Made by a program: the position numbers and the translations under genes. From NCBI RefSeq assembly GCF_004364575.1, contig NZ_SOAG01000010.1:30184-94183 (forward strand): a stretch of DNA of 64,000 nt. The letters are read 5' to 3'. The stretch comes from Myroides indicus (GTDB lineage: Bacteria; Bacteroidota; Bacteroidia; Flavobacteriales; Flavobacteriaceae). Shown here piece by piece: positions 18,839 to 27,868 of this stretch (position 1 is the stretch's first letter; each line of letters opens with the position of its first letter). Below the pieces are notes generated by a model. It saw nothing but the letters and a program-made list of their open reading frames with translations. It searched no databases and had not been told where the DNA came from.

Positions 18839-21800
18839 ATGGACAAAAAAATAATCTCCTTTTTTTCTTCTACAAGGTTAATGGCAGTTCTTTTCATTGT
18901 CTTCGCCATAGCTCTTGCATTAGGAACCTTTATTGAAGATCGCTATAATACAATTACTGCACGTATTTTAATATACAATACCAAATGGTTTGAACTGATC
19001 ATGCTTGTTTTTATGATTAATTTTATAGGCAATATCAAACGTTATCGCCTACTAAGCAAAGAAAAATGGGCTACACTGATGCTTCATGCGGCATTTATCC
19101 TTATTATTTTCGGTGCTTTTGTAACTCGATACATCAGTTTTGAAGGAATGATGCCTATTCGCGAAGGAGAAACGGAAAACAGTATCTTTTCGGACAGAAC
19201 ATATCTAACCGTGATGACAGATGGTGAATACCAAGGCGAAATGAGAAGACGGACTTTTGAAAAACCATACCTCTTTTCCCCTGTTACCAACAACCATTTT
19301 AAAATAAAAAATACATTTAACGACATTCCTTTTGAAGTTGAGTACAAAGACTTTATTATGGCTGCCGAAGAAGGCATCCAAGAGGATCCTAATGGAATTT
19401 ACTTTTTAAAGCTGGTAGAATCCGGTGATGGAGAACGCCACGATCACTATCTAAAAGAAAACGAAGTAGTGAGCATTCACAATATTTTATTTGCTTTCAA
19501 TCAGCCTACACAAGGCGCGATTAACATCCTTAAAGAAGGAGATGAATACTTTATTGATACTCCCTTTGAAGGTACTTTTATGAAAATGGCAGACCAATCT
19601 ACCGGAGATGTTCCTGCCAATACTAAGCAGCCTCTTAATTTCCGATCGCTTTACAAGATGGCAGAGACCCAATTTGTATTGCCGGATTTACCAACCAAAG
19701 GAAAAATAGTACATACATCCAGCGGTGATTTTAAAGATAAAATAACACCTGACGCCTTAGTTGTAACTGTAAGATCTCAAGGACAGGAACAAGAAGTCGT
19801 TTTAAAAGGAAAAGCAGGGAGAATGGGCGAACCGCAATCATTTAAACTAGGCGACTTAGAATTTACTTTACTCTATGGCAGCAAAGTTTACACCACTCCT
19901 TTTCAGGTAAAACTAGATAAATTTATAGCAGAAAAATACCCGGGTACAGAACGAAGCTATTCTTCCTTTGAAAGTCAGGTAACTGTATTTGACGAAGAGC
20001 TGCCAGAACCAATGAAAGCGAGAATTTACATGAATAATATTTTAGATTATAAAGGATATCGATTTTTTCAAGCGCAATTTGACCCTGATGAAAAAGGAAC
20101 AATTCTTTCTGTAAACCACGATTTTTGGGGTACGTGGATTACATATACGGGTTATTTTTTCCTTTACATCGGATTACTTGCTATATTGCTAGACAAAAAT
20201 ACCCGATTTGCTGATTTACGCCGTAAACTCACTAAAGTAAGAGAGAAAAAAGCATCAGCTTTAACAATTATTTTATTGTTCTTTTCTGTCGGCATGTTTG
20301 CACAACACAATCATGCTACACCGCAAAAGCCAGATCCGGTAGTCATTGACTCTATTATTCAGGCAACGATAATAAACAAAGATCACGCTGCACAATTTGG
20401 AAAATTAATCATCCAGGATTACGGTGGACGGATGAAGCCTATTAATACTTTTTCTTCTGAACTGGTAAGAAAAGTATATAAAAGCGAAAATTACCACGGC
20501 CTTACGCCTGATCAAGTTTTTCTTTCTATAACCCAGTTTACTGTTGCTCAGCAGATGCAAGGCGCACCTAACTTCTGGTATTATGCTCCTATTATCAGTC
20601 TTCCGAGAGGAAATGATAAAATCGTAGAAGTATTAGGGCTAGAAAAAGGAAACAAATATGCCGCTTTTATTGATTTTTTTGATGGCAGCGGAAACTATAA
20701 ACTGGCTGACTACGTAGATGAAGCTAACCATGCAGCCATCAAAGATCAGTTTCAAAAAGACTTCTTGGATTTAGATGGTAAAATGGCTTTATTAAATGCT
20801 GCTTTTACGACGAGAATCTTATCTATTTTCCCTATTCCTGAACACGAAAATGACAAATGGGTTTCTCCTTTGGAATTAAACGAATCTGGAATTACAGGTA
20901 TGGACTCTACTTTTACCAAAAATATTTTACCAAGAATGTATATTCCTGCTCTTTTTGAGGCTAAAGAATCCGGAAATTACGAAAAAGCAGAGGAATATCT
21001 GGATCACCTCAAAACTTATCAACAAAGATTTGGCGGAAAGATCATACCTAGTGAAAAAAAGATAAAATTTGAAATTCTCTATAACAAGTATGACATCTTT
21101 AAAACGCTGTACAAATATTATATGATGGTGTCTGTATTTACATTTATCTTTATTATTTCCGACATTTTAAAATCTAGACGCTTTAATAAAGGAGCTATTA
21201 AGATTGGAGGCTGGGTTACTTTATTTCTATTTGCAATTCACACTTTGGGCTTAGCTGTTCGTTGGTACGTATCGGGACATGCTCCTTGGAGTGATGCTTA
21301 CGAATCTGTTATTTATGTAGCTTGGGCTACCACCCTGTTTGGATTGTATTTTGGTAGAAAATCAGAATTAACGATTGCCTCTACTGCTTTTGTGGCAGGA
21401 ATGATTTTATGGGGTGCTCATTTAAACTATATGGATCCGGCAATTTCTAATCTTCAGCCGGTATTAAACTCTTATTGGCTGATTATTCACGTTGCCGTAA
21501 TTGTTGCCAGCTACGGTCCGTTTACCTTAGGAATGATTTTAGGTATAGTGGCATTAATCTTAATGATTTTGACCAATAGTAAAAACAAGAAAAAGATGGA
21601 GCTAAACATCAAGGAACTTACTTATATCAATGAAATGGCATTGACTGTAGGCCTGGTATTGCTCACTATCGGAAACTTTTTGGGTGGACAATGGGCAAAC
21701 GAAAGCTGGGGACGTTATTGGGGATGGGATCCAAAAGAAACCTGGGCGTTAATCAGTATTATGGTTTATGCATTTGTAATTCACGCCAGATTAGTGCCTG

Positions 21801-22018
21801 CAATGCGCGGAACATGGATATATAATTTATTTAGCGTTATTGCTTTTTATTCTATTATGATGACTTATTTTGGAGTAAACTTCTATTTAAGTGGTCTGCA
21901 TTCATACGCACAAGGAGAAAAAGTAATTACCCCTTCTATTGTTTGGTGGTCAGTTGCATTTGTAACTGCTTTGGGTGTATTGTCTTATTTTAAATACAAA
22001 AAGCATCTAAAAAAATAA
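18839..22018 (+). CDS. ccsBA: Fused cytochrome c biogenesis protein CcsBA (ResB-ResC)
   Basis: A protein of about 1059 residues that exports heme and ligates it to apocytochrome c in system II biogenesis. The N-terminal half is ResB/CcsB-like: transmembrane segments at about 12-32, 52-72, 80-100 and 430-450 flank a large periplasmic domain. The C-terminal third is CcsA-like with six or more membrane segments. It has the WWD heme motif (NESWGRYWGWDPKETW, about 965) and conserved histidines in HTLGLAVRWYVSGH and LNSYWLIIHV. The fused form is typical of Bacteroidota. The ATG at 18839 (MDKKIISFF) is preferred. Confidence 0.93.
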   Translation: MDKKIISFFSSTRLMAVLFIVFAIALALGTFIEDRYNTITARILIYNTKWFELIMLVFMINFIGNIKRYRLLSKEKWATLMLHAAFILIIFGAFVTRYISFEGMMPIREGETENSIFSDRTYLTVMTDGEYQGEMRRRTFEKPYLFSPVTNNHFKIKNTFNDIPFEVEYKDFIMAAEEGIQEDPNGIYFLKLVESGDGERHDHYLKENEVVSIHNILFAFNQPTQGAINILKEGDEYFIDTPFEGTFMKMADQSTGDVPANTKQPLNFRSLYKMAETQFVLPDLPTKGKIVHTSSGDFKDKITPDALVVTVRSQGQEQEVVLKGKAGRMGEPQSFKLGDLEFTLLYGSKVYTTPFQVKLDKFIAEKYPGTERSYSSFESQVTVFDEELPEPMKARIYMNNILDYKGYRFFQAQFDPDEKGTILSVNHDFWGTWITYTGYFFLYIGLLAILLDKNTRFADLRRKLTKVREKKASALTIILLFFSVGMFAQHNHATPQKPDPVVIDSIIQATIINKDHAAQFGKLIIQDYGGRMKPINTFSSELVRKVYKSENYHGLTPDQVFLSITQFTVAQQMQGAPNFWYYAPIISLPRGNDKIVEVLGLEKGNKYAAFIDFFDGSGNYKLADYVDEANHAAIKDQFQKDFLDLDGKMALLNAAFTTRILSIFPIPEHENDKWVSPLELNESGITGMDSTFTKNILPRMYIPALFEAKESGNYEKAEEYLDHLKTYQQRFGGKIIPSEKKIKFEILYNKYDIFKTLYKYYMMVSVFTFIFIISDILKSRRFNKGAIKIGGWVTLFLFAIHTLGLAVRWYVSGHAPWSDAYESVIYVAWATTLFGLYFGRKSELTIASTAFVAGMILWGAHLNYMDPAISNLQPVLNSYWLIIHVAVIVASYGPFTLGMILGIVALILMILTNSKNKKKMELNIKELTYINEMALTVGLVLLTIGNFLGGQWANESWGRYWGWDPKETWALISIMVYAFVIHARLVPAMRGTWIYNLFSVIAFYSIMMTYFGVNFYLSGLHSYAQGEKVITPSIVWWSVAFVTALGVLSYFKYKKHLKK

Positions 22019-22055
22019 ACTGCTATCTAAAAACGGTTTTTGCATTTTTAAGTAT

Positions 22056-22092
22056 ATCAGCTTTTAGTTTTTTGACTAAAAGCTGATTTTTT
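22056..22092 (+). terminator. Terminator of ccsBA
   Basis: ATCAGCTTTTAG (22056-22067) pairs with CTAAAAGCTGAT (22076-22087), followed by a T-run, 38 bases after the ccsBA stop. Confidence 0.85.
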
Positions 22093-22099
22093 CTTATTA

Positions 22100-22493
22100 T
22101 ACAATTTTTGATAACCTTATTATTAACGTGAGTCCGACTTAAGTTATTTAGTCTATTTTCATCAATAATGTCTTTAATAGTATTAGTGGGCTTTTTAGGG
22201 AAGTAATAATAAGCAATTAGCCGCTAAAATATTTGCAATAAAGTTATTTAACGGTCTGTGTTTTGTATGCTCTACTTGACACATTTCCTTTAATTCATCA
22301 TTTACAGTTTCGATAAGCACTCTTTCCTTTAAATGTATCTTATGAGCCGCTAGCAGCATTAGGTTCTTAATATTTTTCTTGACTTTAGTAACTAAATGTA
22401 CGTCATCAACGAATATCTACTTAAAAAGATCTTTACAGATATATCCTTTATCTCCAAAAAGTTTACCAAAAATGCTTTTACCAATTATCAATA
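22100..22493 (-). mobile_element. IS982-family transposase remnant
   Basis: Reading the minus strand with breaks gives FGDKGYICKDLFK, a stop, then IFVDDVHLVTKVKKNIKN, KERVLIETVNDELKEMCQ, VEHTKHRPLNNFIAN and LLLLP. The reading then shifts frame into KKPTNTIKDIIDENRLNNLS. This is the C-terminal third of an IS982-type DDE transposase (the conserved R-x-IETVNDxLK segment), with an in-frame stop and a frameshift. The N-terminal catalytic part is missing, so the element is dead. It begins exactly where the GDYXXLXY gene stops. Confidence 0.8.
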
Positions 22494-23024
22494 TCATTTA
22501 ATCCATCTTAAATTCTTATCGTAAACACCTATCAAAACACTGTTCCCTTTATCATCAACTCTTAATGCGCCATATTTAGCTTTTTCAAATTTCACTGCTT
22601 CTCCTTCCTGAAAAAAATAACTTTCTGCACCGATGTTATACTGCCATCCGTCATAATTAAAAAACCTGATATATATCTGATTATTCTCTTTTTTCTCCAT
22701 TTTATCACTCAGTTTTACGTAATGACCTATTTGTTTTTCATCTAGCTGGAGTAAAACATATCCTCTCTTTTTTTTGTACTTTTCTTCATTCGTTACCTGG
22801 TCTGCAGTAGAACCAAAATTATCTCTTTCTTTAGTAGAAATAGTATAATTGAGCTGCATATAATCTCCCTGAATCAATGAACGCGGATCTACCGGTGCCA
22901 GCTCCAGCAAAACTAACTTTCCTTCTTTTATTATTCTTTCTTTTTGAATAATTGCCATGAAAAAGAAAAATACAATCACTATAAAGGTGATCAAAATAAT
23001 ATATGTCGTTTTACTTTTTTTCAT
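22494..23024 (-). CDS. GDYXXLXY domain protein
   Basis: A protein of about 176 residues with one N-terminal transmembrane segment (about 8-28) and the family signature GDYMQLNY (about residue 59), followed by a repeated beta-rich domain that probably lies outside the cytoplasm. Such proteins are encoded after DUF2157 and DUF4401 membrane proteins, as here. The methionine of MKKSKTTYI (23022-23024) is preferred over an upstream one inside the DUF4401 gene; the two genes overlap by 14 bases. Function unknown. Confidence 0.8.
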   Translation of the reverse strand: MKKSKTTYIILITFIVIVFFFFMAIIQKERIIKEGKLVLLELAPVDPRSLIQGDYMQLNYTISTKERDNFGSTADQVTNEEKYKKKRGYVLLQLDEKQIGHYVKLSDKMEKKENNQIYIRFFNYDGWQYNIGAESYFFQEGEAVKFEKAKYGALRVDDKGNSVLIGVYDKNLRWIK

Positions 23025-24084
23025 ATTTATTCCTGTTTTTATGAACAATCCAATAAATCAACAAAAACAACACTCCTGTCAAAATAAGGTAAAGAGATTT
23101 ACCTAATAAAGTTATATTTAAATCGTAATAATAGAGTCCCATTGACCATACAAAAGTGCAGATTGCCATTATAAATCCTGCTTTAAATTGATTTTGAAAT
23201 GACCATAAAGCAAAAATAAGTCCAACCGAAAAAGCCGGATAATGTCCCCATAAAAGAATAAAAACGGCAACAGCTATACAAACACTGATTTTAGAAAATA
23301 AATCACTAATTTTCAAGTACTTTAAAATAAAATATATTGTAAATAAGGTTATAACTAAAAGTCCTGCCAACAATATATAAGGCATTATACGGATATCTGT
23401 TTGATAATACGAAAAGAAAATATCTGTTGAGCTAATAATTCCCATTCCTAAACTATAAATAAAGGAAGCCGTCAATACAGGCGAATAGTAAAAATTTAAC
23501 TGTTTGTTGGCAGTTCGTATTTTGATTTCATTCCAAAACAAAAAAACACAAAATGAAACCAAGAAAAGCAGGTAAAAACAGAAAAGATAATTCACTTGAT
23601 TACTAACTACTATCCAATGCAGTGAACCATAAACCCCAATACAGTTCAAAAAAACGACAATACTGTTTTTAAACATACTCAGTCCCAAAATACATAAAAA
23701 CAATATAAAATAAACCAGATCGTCCATCATGTCATTAAAAATAGCGATTGAGGCTACCACAGCAAAGAAACCAGTTATATAGATCGAAACAGACAAGCCG
23801 TCAGAAATAGCATTATCCTTGTTTTTCATAATAACATAGGAAATAATTAATAATATTCCACCGAGCGCCAACATGACATATTCGTTATCTAATATTCCTG
23901 TTATTCCCAAAAAAACAGACAACATTCCCATTGCCAGAAAACCACCCAATACCGCAATCGTCTTGACAAATACGGTTCGCAAATTCCAACTAAGAATCTC
24001 TTTTTCAAATTGAAAAGTATCAACTTGGATTCCATTACATTTCAGTTTATCCAGCAAAAAATCCCATTCATTTTTAAGACTCAT
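23011..24084 (-). CDS. DUF4401 domain membrane protein
   Basis: A 357-residue protein with about ten hydrophobic segments spread over residues 40-350. It fits DUF4401 in context, being second in the DUF2157-DUF4401-GDYXXLXY gene order. It overlaps the DUF2157 gene by 11 bases and the GDYXXLXY gene by 14, indicating translational coupling. Its molecular role is unknown; an envelope membrane complex of the three proteins is inference. Confidence 0.75.
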   Translation of the reverse strand: MSLKNEWDFLLDKLKCNGIQVDTFQFEKEILSWNLRTVFVKTIAVLGGFLAMGMLSVFLGITGILDNEYVMLALGGILLIISYVIMKNKDNAISDGLSVSIYITGFFAVVASIAIFNDMMDDLVYFILFLCILGLSMFKNSIVVFLNCIGVYGSLHWIVVSNQVNYLFCFYLLFLVSFCVFLFWNEIKIRTANKQLNFYYSPVLTASFIYSLGMGIISSTDIFFSYYQTDIRIMPYILLAGLLVITLFTIYFILKYLKISDLFSKISVCIAVAVFILLWGHYPAFSVGLIFALWSFQNQFKAGFIMAICTFVWSMGLYYYDLNITLLGKSLYLILTGVLFLLIYWIVHKNRNKYEKK

Positions 24085-25048
24085 AACTCCATTTTCTTTG
24101 TTGGTGAGAAATTATTTTAATCAATCCATAAGTTCCAAAAAGCACATATAATGTATAAATTAAAAAACTTGTTTCACTATCGCCTAAAACTTTATAAAGC
24201 AACATTAAAACAATACTAACTACCGTTAACACAAAATAACTAAACATCAATATGTTTTTGATCTTTAGGCTAGCATAAAAACTTCCAACTATCCACATTA
24301 TGCTGATTAATAACAGAGTTACTTCATTCATTTGTATATCCTTATTACCCGTTTCTGAAAACAGCCATATTGCTACTCCAAAAACAGATAAAAAATTACA
24401 GACAAAAATCATCAAACTCCGGTAATAACTATGAGGAATATAGTTTTGCATTTTTCCCAACATATAGGGAAGAATAAGAATAAAAATATTTAACAATAGC
24501 AAACCAATGAATAAATAAGAAATATTACTACCAGAAACTACCTGATTAAAATATAAGATCAGAGTAGTATTTGACAAAACACTCCAGAAAAGCCATTGCG
24601 GTGTAAATTCTGAAACGGCTGTCCAAGAAAATACGGCAATAGTCCACACCAAAAATAAATCATATGCATTTGCTCCAGTTTGATATTCTTGTCCAAATAC
24701 TGCGAGCAAAACCCCTACCAAAACAGAAGCGCCAAGCAAAGACATTTTCTGAACCAATATTTTTATATTTCTGGAAATTGATATAACAATCGATACGATC
24801 AGCAAAAAAAGAATAATACCAAATTTCCAGAATCCCGGAATATTATTCCAGTTATAAGCAAAGAAAAAAGTTATGCCGCTCAGTAAGAAACCGCTTCCCA
24901 AAGTAAGAAAAAAATATTCTGTAAACTTTTTCCAATGAGACACCTTTGTACAGCTATATTCTTCAACCAGCTTCTCGAATTGTTTTTTTTCTAACGAGCT
25001 ACACTCACATAGTGAATACAGCATTTCTTTATTAATTCTCTTTTCCAT
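24074..25048 (-). CDS. DUF2157 domain membrane protein
   Basis: A 324-residue protein. A cytoplasmic N-terminal part of about 45 residues is followed by eight to ten membrane segments from about residue 45. The opening (Asn-Lys-Glu-Met-Leu...Leu-Cys-Glu) and the FAYNWNNIPGFWKFGI stretch (about 64-79) fit DUF2157. It is first gene of the trio; upstream lies a short non-coding stretch before the convergent end of bcp. Function unknown. Confidence 0.78.
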   Translation of the reverse strand: MEKRINKEMLYSLCECSSLEKKQFEKLVEEYSCTKVSHWKKFTEYFFLTLGSGFLLSGITFFFAYNWNNIPGFWKFGIILFLLIVSIVISISRNIKILVQKMSLLGASVLVGVLLAVFGQEYQTGANAYDLFLVWTIAVFSWTAVSEFTPQWLFWSVLSNTTLILYFNQVVSGSNISYLFIGLLLLNIFILILPYMLGKMQNYIPHSYYRSLMIFVCNFLSVFGVAIWLFSETGNKDIQMNEVTLLLISIMWIVGSFYASLKIKNILMFSYFVLTVVSIVLMLLYKVLGDSETSFLIYTLYVLFGTYGLIKIISHQQRKWSYES

Positions 25049-25144
25049 ACTATAGGTATAAGAAGGTTAAAAAAGAAAGTTCAAAAATTCAGAGATGGTT
25101 TCTCCTTGCTTTCGAACTTCTCGGTACATTCTCAATTCTACTTT

Positions 25145-25603
25145 CTAAACTTCGCTCAATATCTGCGCAGCGTGGTCTTTTGTTTTTACTTTAGTAATTA
25201 CATTAGTTATAACGCCGTCTTCATCAATTACAAAAGTAGTTCTGTGAATACCATCGTAAATACGTCCCATAAATTTTTTAGGTCCCCAAACACCAAAGGC
25301 ATTTAAAACTTCTTTATTCTCATCTGCCAACAGCGGAAAAGGGAGGTTGTGTTTATCAATAAATTTTTGCTGTTTTTGAGCTGAGTCTGCACTAACTCCC
25401 AACAGTTCATATCCTTTCTTTGTCAATAATGCATAATTATCTCTCAAATTGCAAGCTTCGGCAGTACATCCGGGGGTACTTGCTTTGGGATAAAAGAATA
25501 TAATCAGCTTTTTACCATTGTAATCCGCTAATTGATGTATCTTTCCTTTTTCGTCAATTCCTTTGAAAACGGGTGCTTTATCTCCTATTTTTAATGTAGT
25601 CAT
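25145..25603 (-). CDS. bcp: Thioredoxin-dependent thiol peroxidase (Bcp/PrxQ)
   Basis: A peroxiredoxin of about 152 residues that reduces hydrogen peroxide and organic peroxides with thioredoxin. Counting from MTTLKIGDKAP (start at 25603), the peroxidatic Cys46 and resolving Cys51 lie in PKASTPGCTAEAC, the atypical two-cysteine arrangement of PrxQ/Bcp. A conserved Arg is in GRIYDGIHRTTFVID. The ATG at 25603 gives the usual family length; a further in-frame ATG 14 codons upstream adds a tail unlike the family. Confidence 0.93.
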   Translation of the reverse strand: MTTLKIGDKAPVFKGIDEKGKIHQLADYNGKKLIIFFYPKASTPGCTAEACNLRDNYALLTKKGYELLGVSADSAQKQQKFIDKHNLPFPLLADENKEVLNAFGVWGPKKFMGRIYDGIHRTTFVIDEDGVITNVITKVKTKDHAAQILSEV

Positions 25604-25690
25604 ATTATATTTATTTTGATAAAAGTAAAAATAGTGAATTTTCAACAGACATTAGGTTCTTGTTTATGAAAAGCAGAAACTATCAGTATA

Positions 25691-25730
25691 AAAAAATCCC
25701 AAGTCCATCTCTGGCATATTGGGATTTTTT
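25691..25730. terminator. Hairpin with A and T flanks
   Basis: AAAAAATCCCAA (25691-25702) pairs with TTGGGATTTTTT (25719-25730) around a 16-base loop. It has a terminator shape usable on both strands. It lies upstream of bcp in a stretch (25,604-26,043) in which no other gene was found. Confidence 0.6.
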
Positions 25731-26043
25731 AAAAATAGGAAACAAAAACAAAATATTTGGTTTGCTATAAAGTTTCAAACCAAAACTTCTGTGTACGAAG
25801 ATAAAACTCTTTTTTCTCCTATTAGTTACGAGTTTTCTTAAAATATTCAACATTAACATAACCTTGTTTCTCAAATAGACTTAAAACATTTAAGCACAAC
25901 TAATAATAAATTTCTTCTTTCTACAAAAGAAAATTACCTAACTTTTATTTTAGTTAATAATTTCAATTTCTCCATATTTTTTATTAAATTGCTTTTCCTT
26001 TGCTTAGGAGGACTTCAAATGATAATTAATTAAAAAGTATTTT

Positions 26044-26151
26044 ATGGGAAAAGGAGATCTTAAAACTAAAAGAGGTAAAATTGTCAATAAATCTTATGGT
26101 GTTAGAAGACCCAAAGTAAAAAATAAAAAGAACGACACTAAAAAAGCTTAA
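26044..26151 (+). CDS. 30S ribosomal protein bTHX
   Basis: A 35-residue, very basic protein that reads MGKGDLKTKRGKIVNKSYGV and then RRPKVKNKKN. It matches the small ribosomal protein THX of Bacteroidota (pattern MGKGDxKTxRGKI...YGxxRP), which binds at the top of the 30S head. It is easily missed because of its size. The stop is followed after 11 bases by an unusually strong terminator. About 25 bases before the start is an AGGAGG with a tiny ORF (ATG ATA ATT AAT TAA at 26019), probably coincidental. Confidence 0.88.
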   Translation: MGKGDLKTKRGKIVNKSYGVRRPKVKNKKNDTKKA

Positions 26152-26162
26152 AACCTCTACAC

Positions 26163-26208
26163 AAAATACAAAGGAGAAATTTAGAATTAAATTTCTCCTT
26201 TGTATTTT
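26163..26208. terminator. Very strong bidirectional terminator
   Basis: A perfect 21-bp stem (26163-26183 pairing with 26188-26208) with a 4-base loop, flanked by A and T runs. It separates bTHX from the convergent hydrolase-like gene and overlaps that gene's stop codon by two bases. Confidence 0.95.
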
Positions 26209-27616
26209 ACATCAATAACTGTTTTGCCATCAACTTATAAGTTAATTCATCCAACGCATCCAGCAATTTAGGAGTTGAAGAATTGCTTAATACTACAATC
26301 CCCTTTTTTTGCTGAAGAGAAAATCCAATATAATTGCTATATCCTACATCAATAGCTTTAGAGAAATAAACTGATCTTCCGGGATCCTCCGGATGAATAA
26401 TTTTCCATCCTAATGCAGACCAAAAACCAGGTGTTATGATTAAGGTAGGCTGTTGTGTAAGTTTTAAAACTTGATTTTCAGAACTAAACTGAGCTTGTAC
26501 AAATTTACTCAAATCAATCAAATTAGAATATCCTCCCGTCGCCGTTTTAAACAAATTAAATTCATGTATAGCTATTTCTTTTCCATTAGCATCATACCCT
26601 TTAACTACTTTTTTATTTTGAGGTTTTTGAATTGTAGTTGAATTCAATTCGTATTTATCAAAGATTTTATCTTGAATCAATTCCTCATAAGGCTTTTTAT
26701 ATATTCGAGACAAACTCTCGCCCAAGAGTGCAAAACCTATAAAAGAAAATCTTTGTCTTTTAAACATTTCCAAACTATCTATAGTAGCCTCGTTCTTAAA
26801 ATATCTTTCTAAATCCGAAACTGAAAAGTTATAATAAAATAAATCGTCTATCTGTCTGTTATTTATTTCATGATCTGCGTCAAAATATTCAGGTAAGACC
26901 GGCAAAAAAGAAGAGTTATTCGCCAAGCTTGCAAATGAAAACTGCAAGCTGTCTTTAAATGGAAAATCAAAATAGGAATTAACTAAATCTGATAGATTTA
27001 TTTTTTTATCTGTTATTGCTTCAGACAATAAAGTAGCTGTAAAAATCGTATTAAAGTTTCCCAAACCAAATAACATTTTTTTATTCTCAAAGGATTTAAG
27101 TTTAGTTCTATCTTTTTTTATTCCTATATATTTAACCTCATCTCCATTGATAACAGCAATTGCCAATTGTCCTTTGTCAGGCAAATTAATCGCTAATTCG
27201 TATATAATCTCTTCCTCCGATTGTTCCAAAAAAGATAAATCGGCTTGGTCTTGCGGGAAATTAATCACTCTGAACCCCACCAACTCTCCTTCGGTATTGA
27301 CCGCTAAATTTAAAAGCATGATATCTTCACTTTCAAATTCAGTTTTGTATAGCGCCAGATTATTTTCATCTAACCCATAAAATTCCATCGATTTAATATT
27401 CCCCAACTTCTCCTTCATCTCCGCAAAAAAATTATAGGCTTTTACAGCTGGCAGTTCTTTTTGTAGAGCCTCAGAAAACAATCGATAAAAATCATCGTAA
27501 TCACTCGTATTATAATCCTCTATAAAGACGGCTATTAAATTGTCATACTGTTTTTGTTGCGCAAACAAATTAACGCAGCAAAGCAATACAATAGTCAACA
27601 TTATTTTTTTCATCAT
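26207..27616 (-). CDS. Secreted beta-lactamase-fold protein without catalytic motifs
   Basis: A 469-residue exported protein (signal peptide about 1-19, NLFAQ). Residues about 25-118 resemble a DUF3887-type domain. Residues about 150-465 follow the serine-hydrolase/class C beta-lactamase fold, and MLFGLGNFNTIFTATLLSEA aligns with the active-site helix of that family. SxxK is replaced by NFNT (187-190), the YxN motif by FSF (290-292), and the C-terminal HxG-type motif is replaced in YFSKAIDVGYSNYIGF. It therefore looks like an intact reading frame for a pseudoenzyme, perhaps a binding protein. The ATG one codon downstream (MKKIML) is an equal start. Confidence 0.7.
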   Translation of the reverse strand: MMKKIMLTIVLLCCVNLFAQQKQYDNLIAVFIEDYNTSDYDDFYRLFSEALQKELPAVKAYNFFAEMKEKLGNIKSMEFYGLDENNLALYKTEFESEDIMLLNLAVNTEGELVGFRVINFPQDQADLSFLEQSEEEIIYELAINLPDKGQLAIAVINGDEVKYIGIKKDRTKLKSFENKKMLFGLGNFNTIFTATLLSEAITDKKINLSDLVNSYFDFPFKDSLQFSFASLANNSSFLPVLPEYFDADHEINNRQIDDLFYYNFSVSDLERYFKNEATIDSLEMFKRQRFSFIGFALLGESLSRIYKKPYEELIQDKIFDKYELNSTTIQKPQNKKVVKGYDANGKEIAIHEFNLFKTATGGYSNLIDLSKFVQAQFSSENQVLKLTQQPTLIITPGFWSALGWKIIHPEDPGRSVYFSKAIDVGYSNYIGFSLQQKKGIVVLSNSSTPKLLDALDELTYKLMAKQLLM

Positions 27617-27868
27617 TATTAAATTCCTTTCAAAGTTTAAATATATTAGTTATTCCATAATCTAACAGTATATTTAACAATTTCTAAATAATTTATTTAA
27701 TGATTAAACATTTTTACACAGATAATATTAATTGCATCCAACATTAAAAAACTTCTTGATTCTTTTCCCTTTTATTATCTTTTCTTATTGATTCATAATA
27801 AGAGTTTATAAGCTTCTATTCTTTTCGATTCTTAATTTTATTTATCTTAGCCCGAAATTGAAATTGAA

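Noticed and set aside
25683..25874. 63-codon frame on the minus strand
   Set aside because: It runs through the terminator-like hairpin at 25691-25730 and has a basic, low-information sequence.
26019..26033. Leader peptide ORF (ATG ATA ATT AAT TAA) preceded by AGGAGG upstream of bTHX
   Set aside because: Shine-Dalgarno sequences carry little weight in this phylum, and a 4-codon frame in AT-rich DNA is likely chance.
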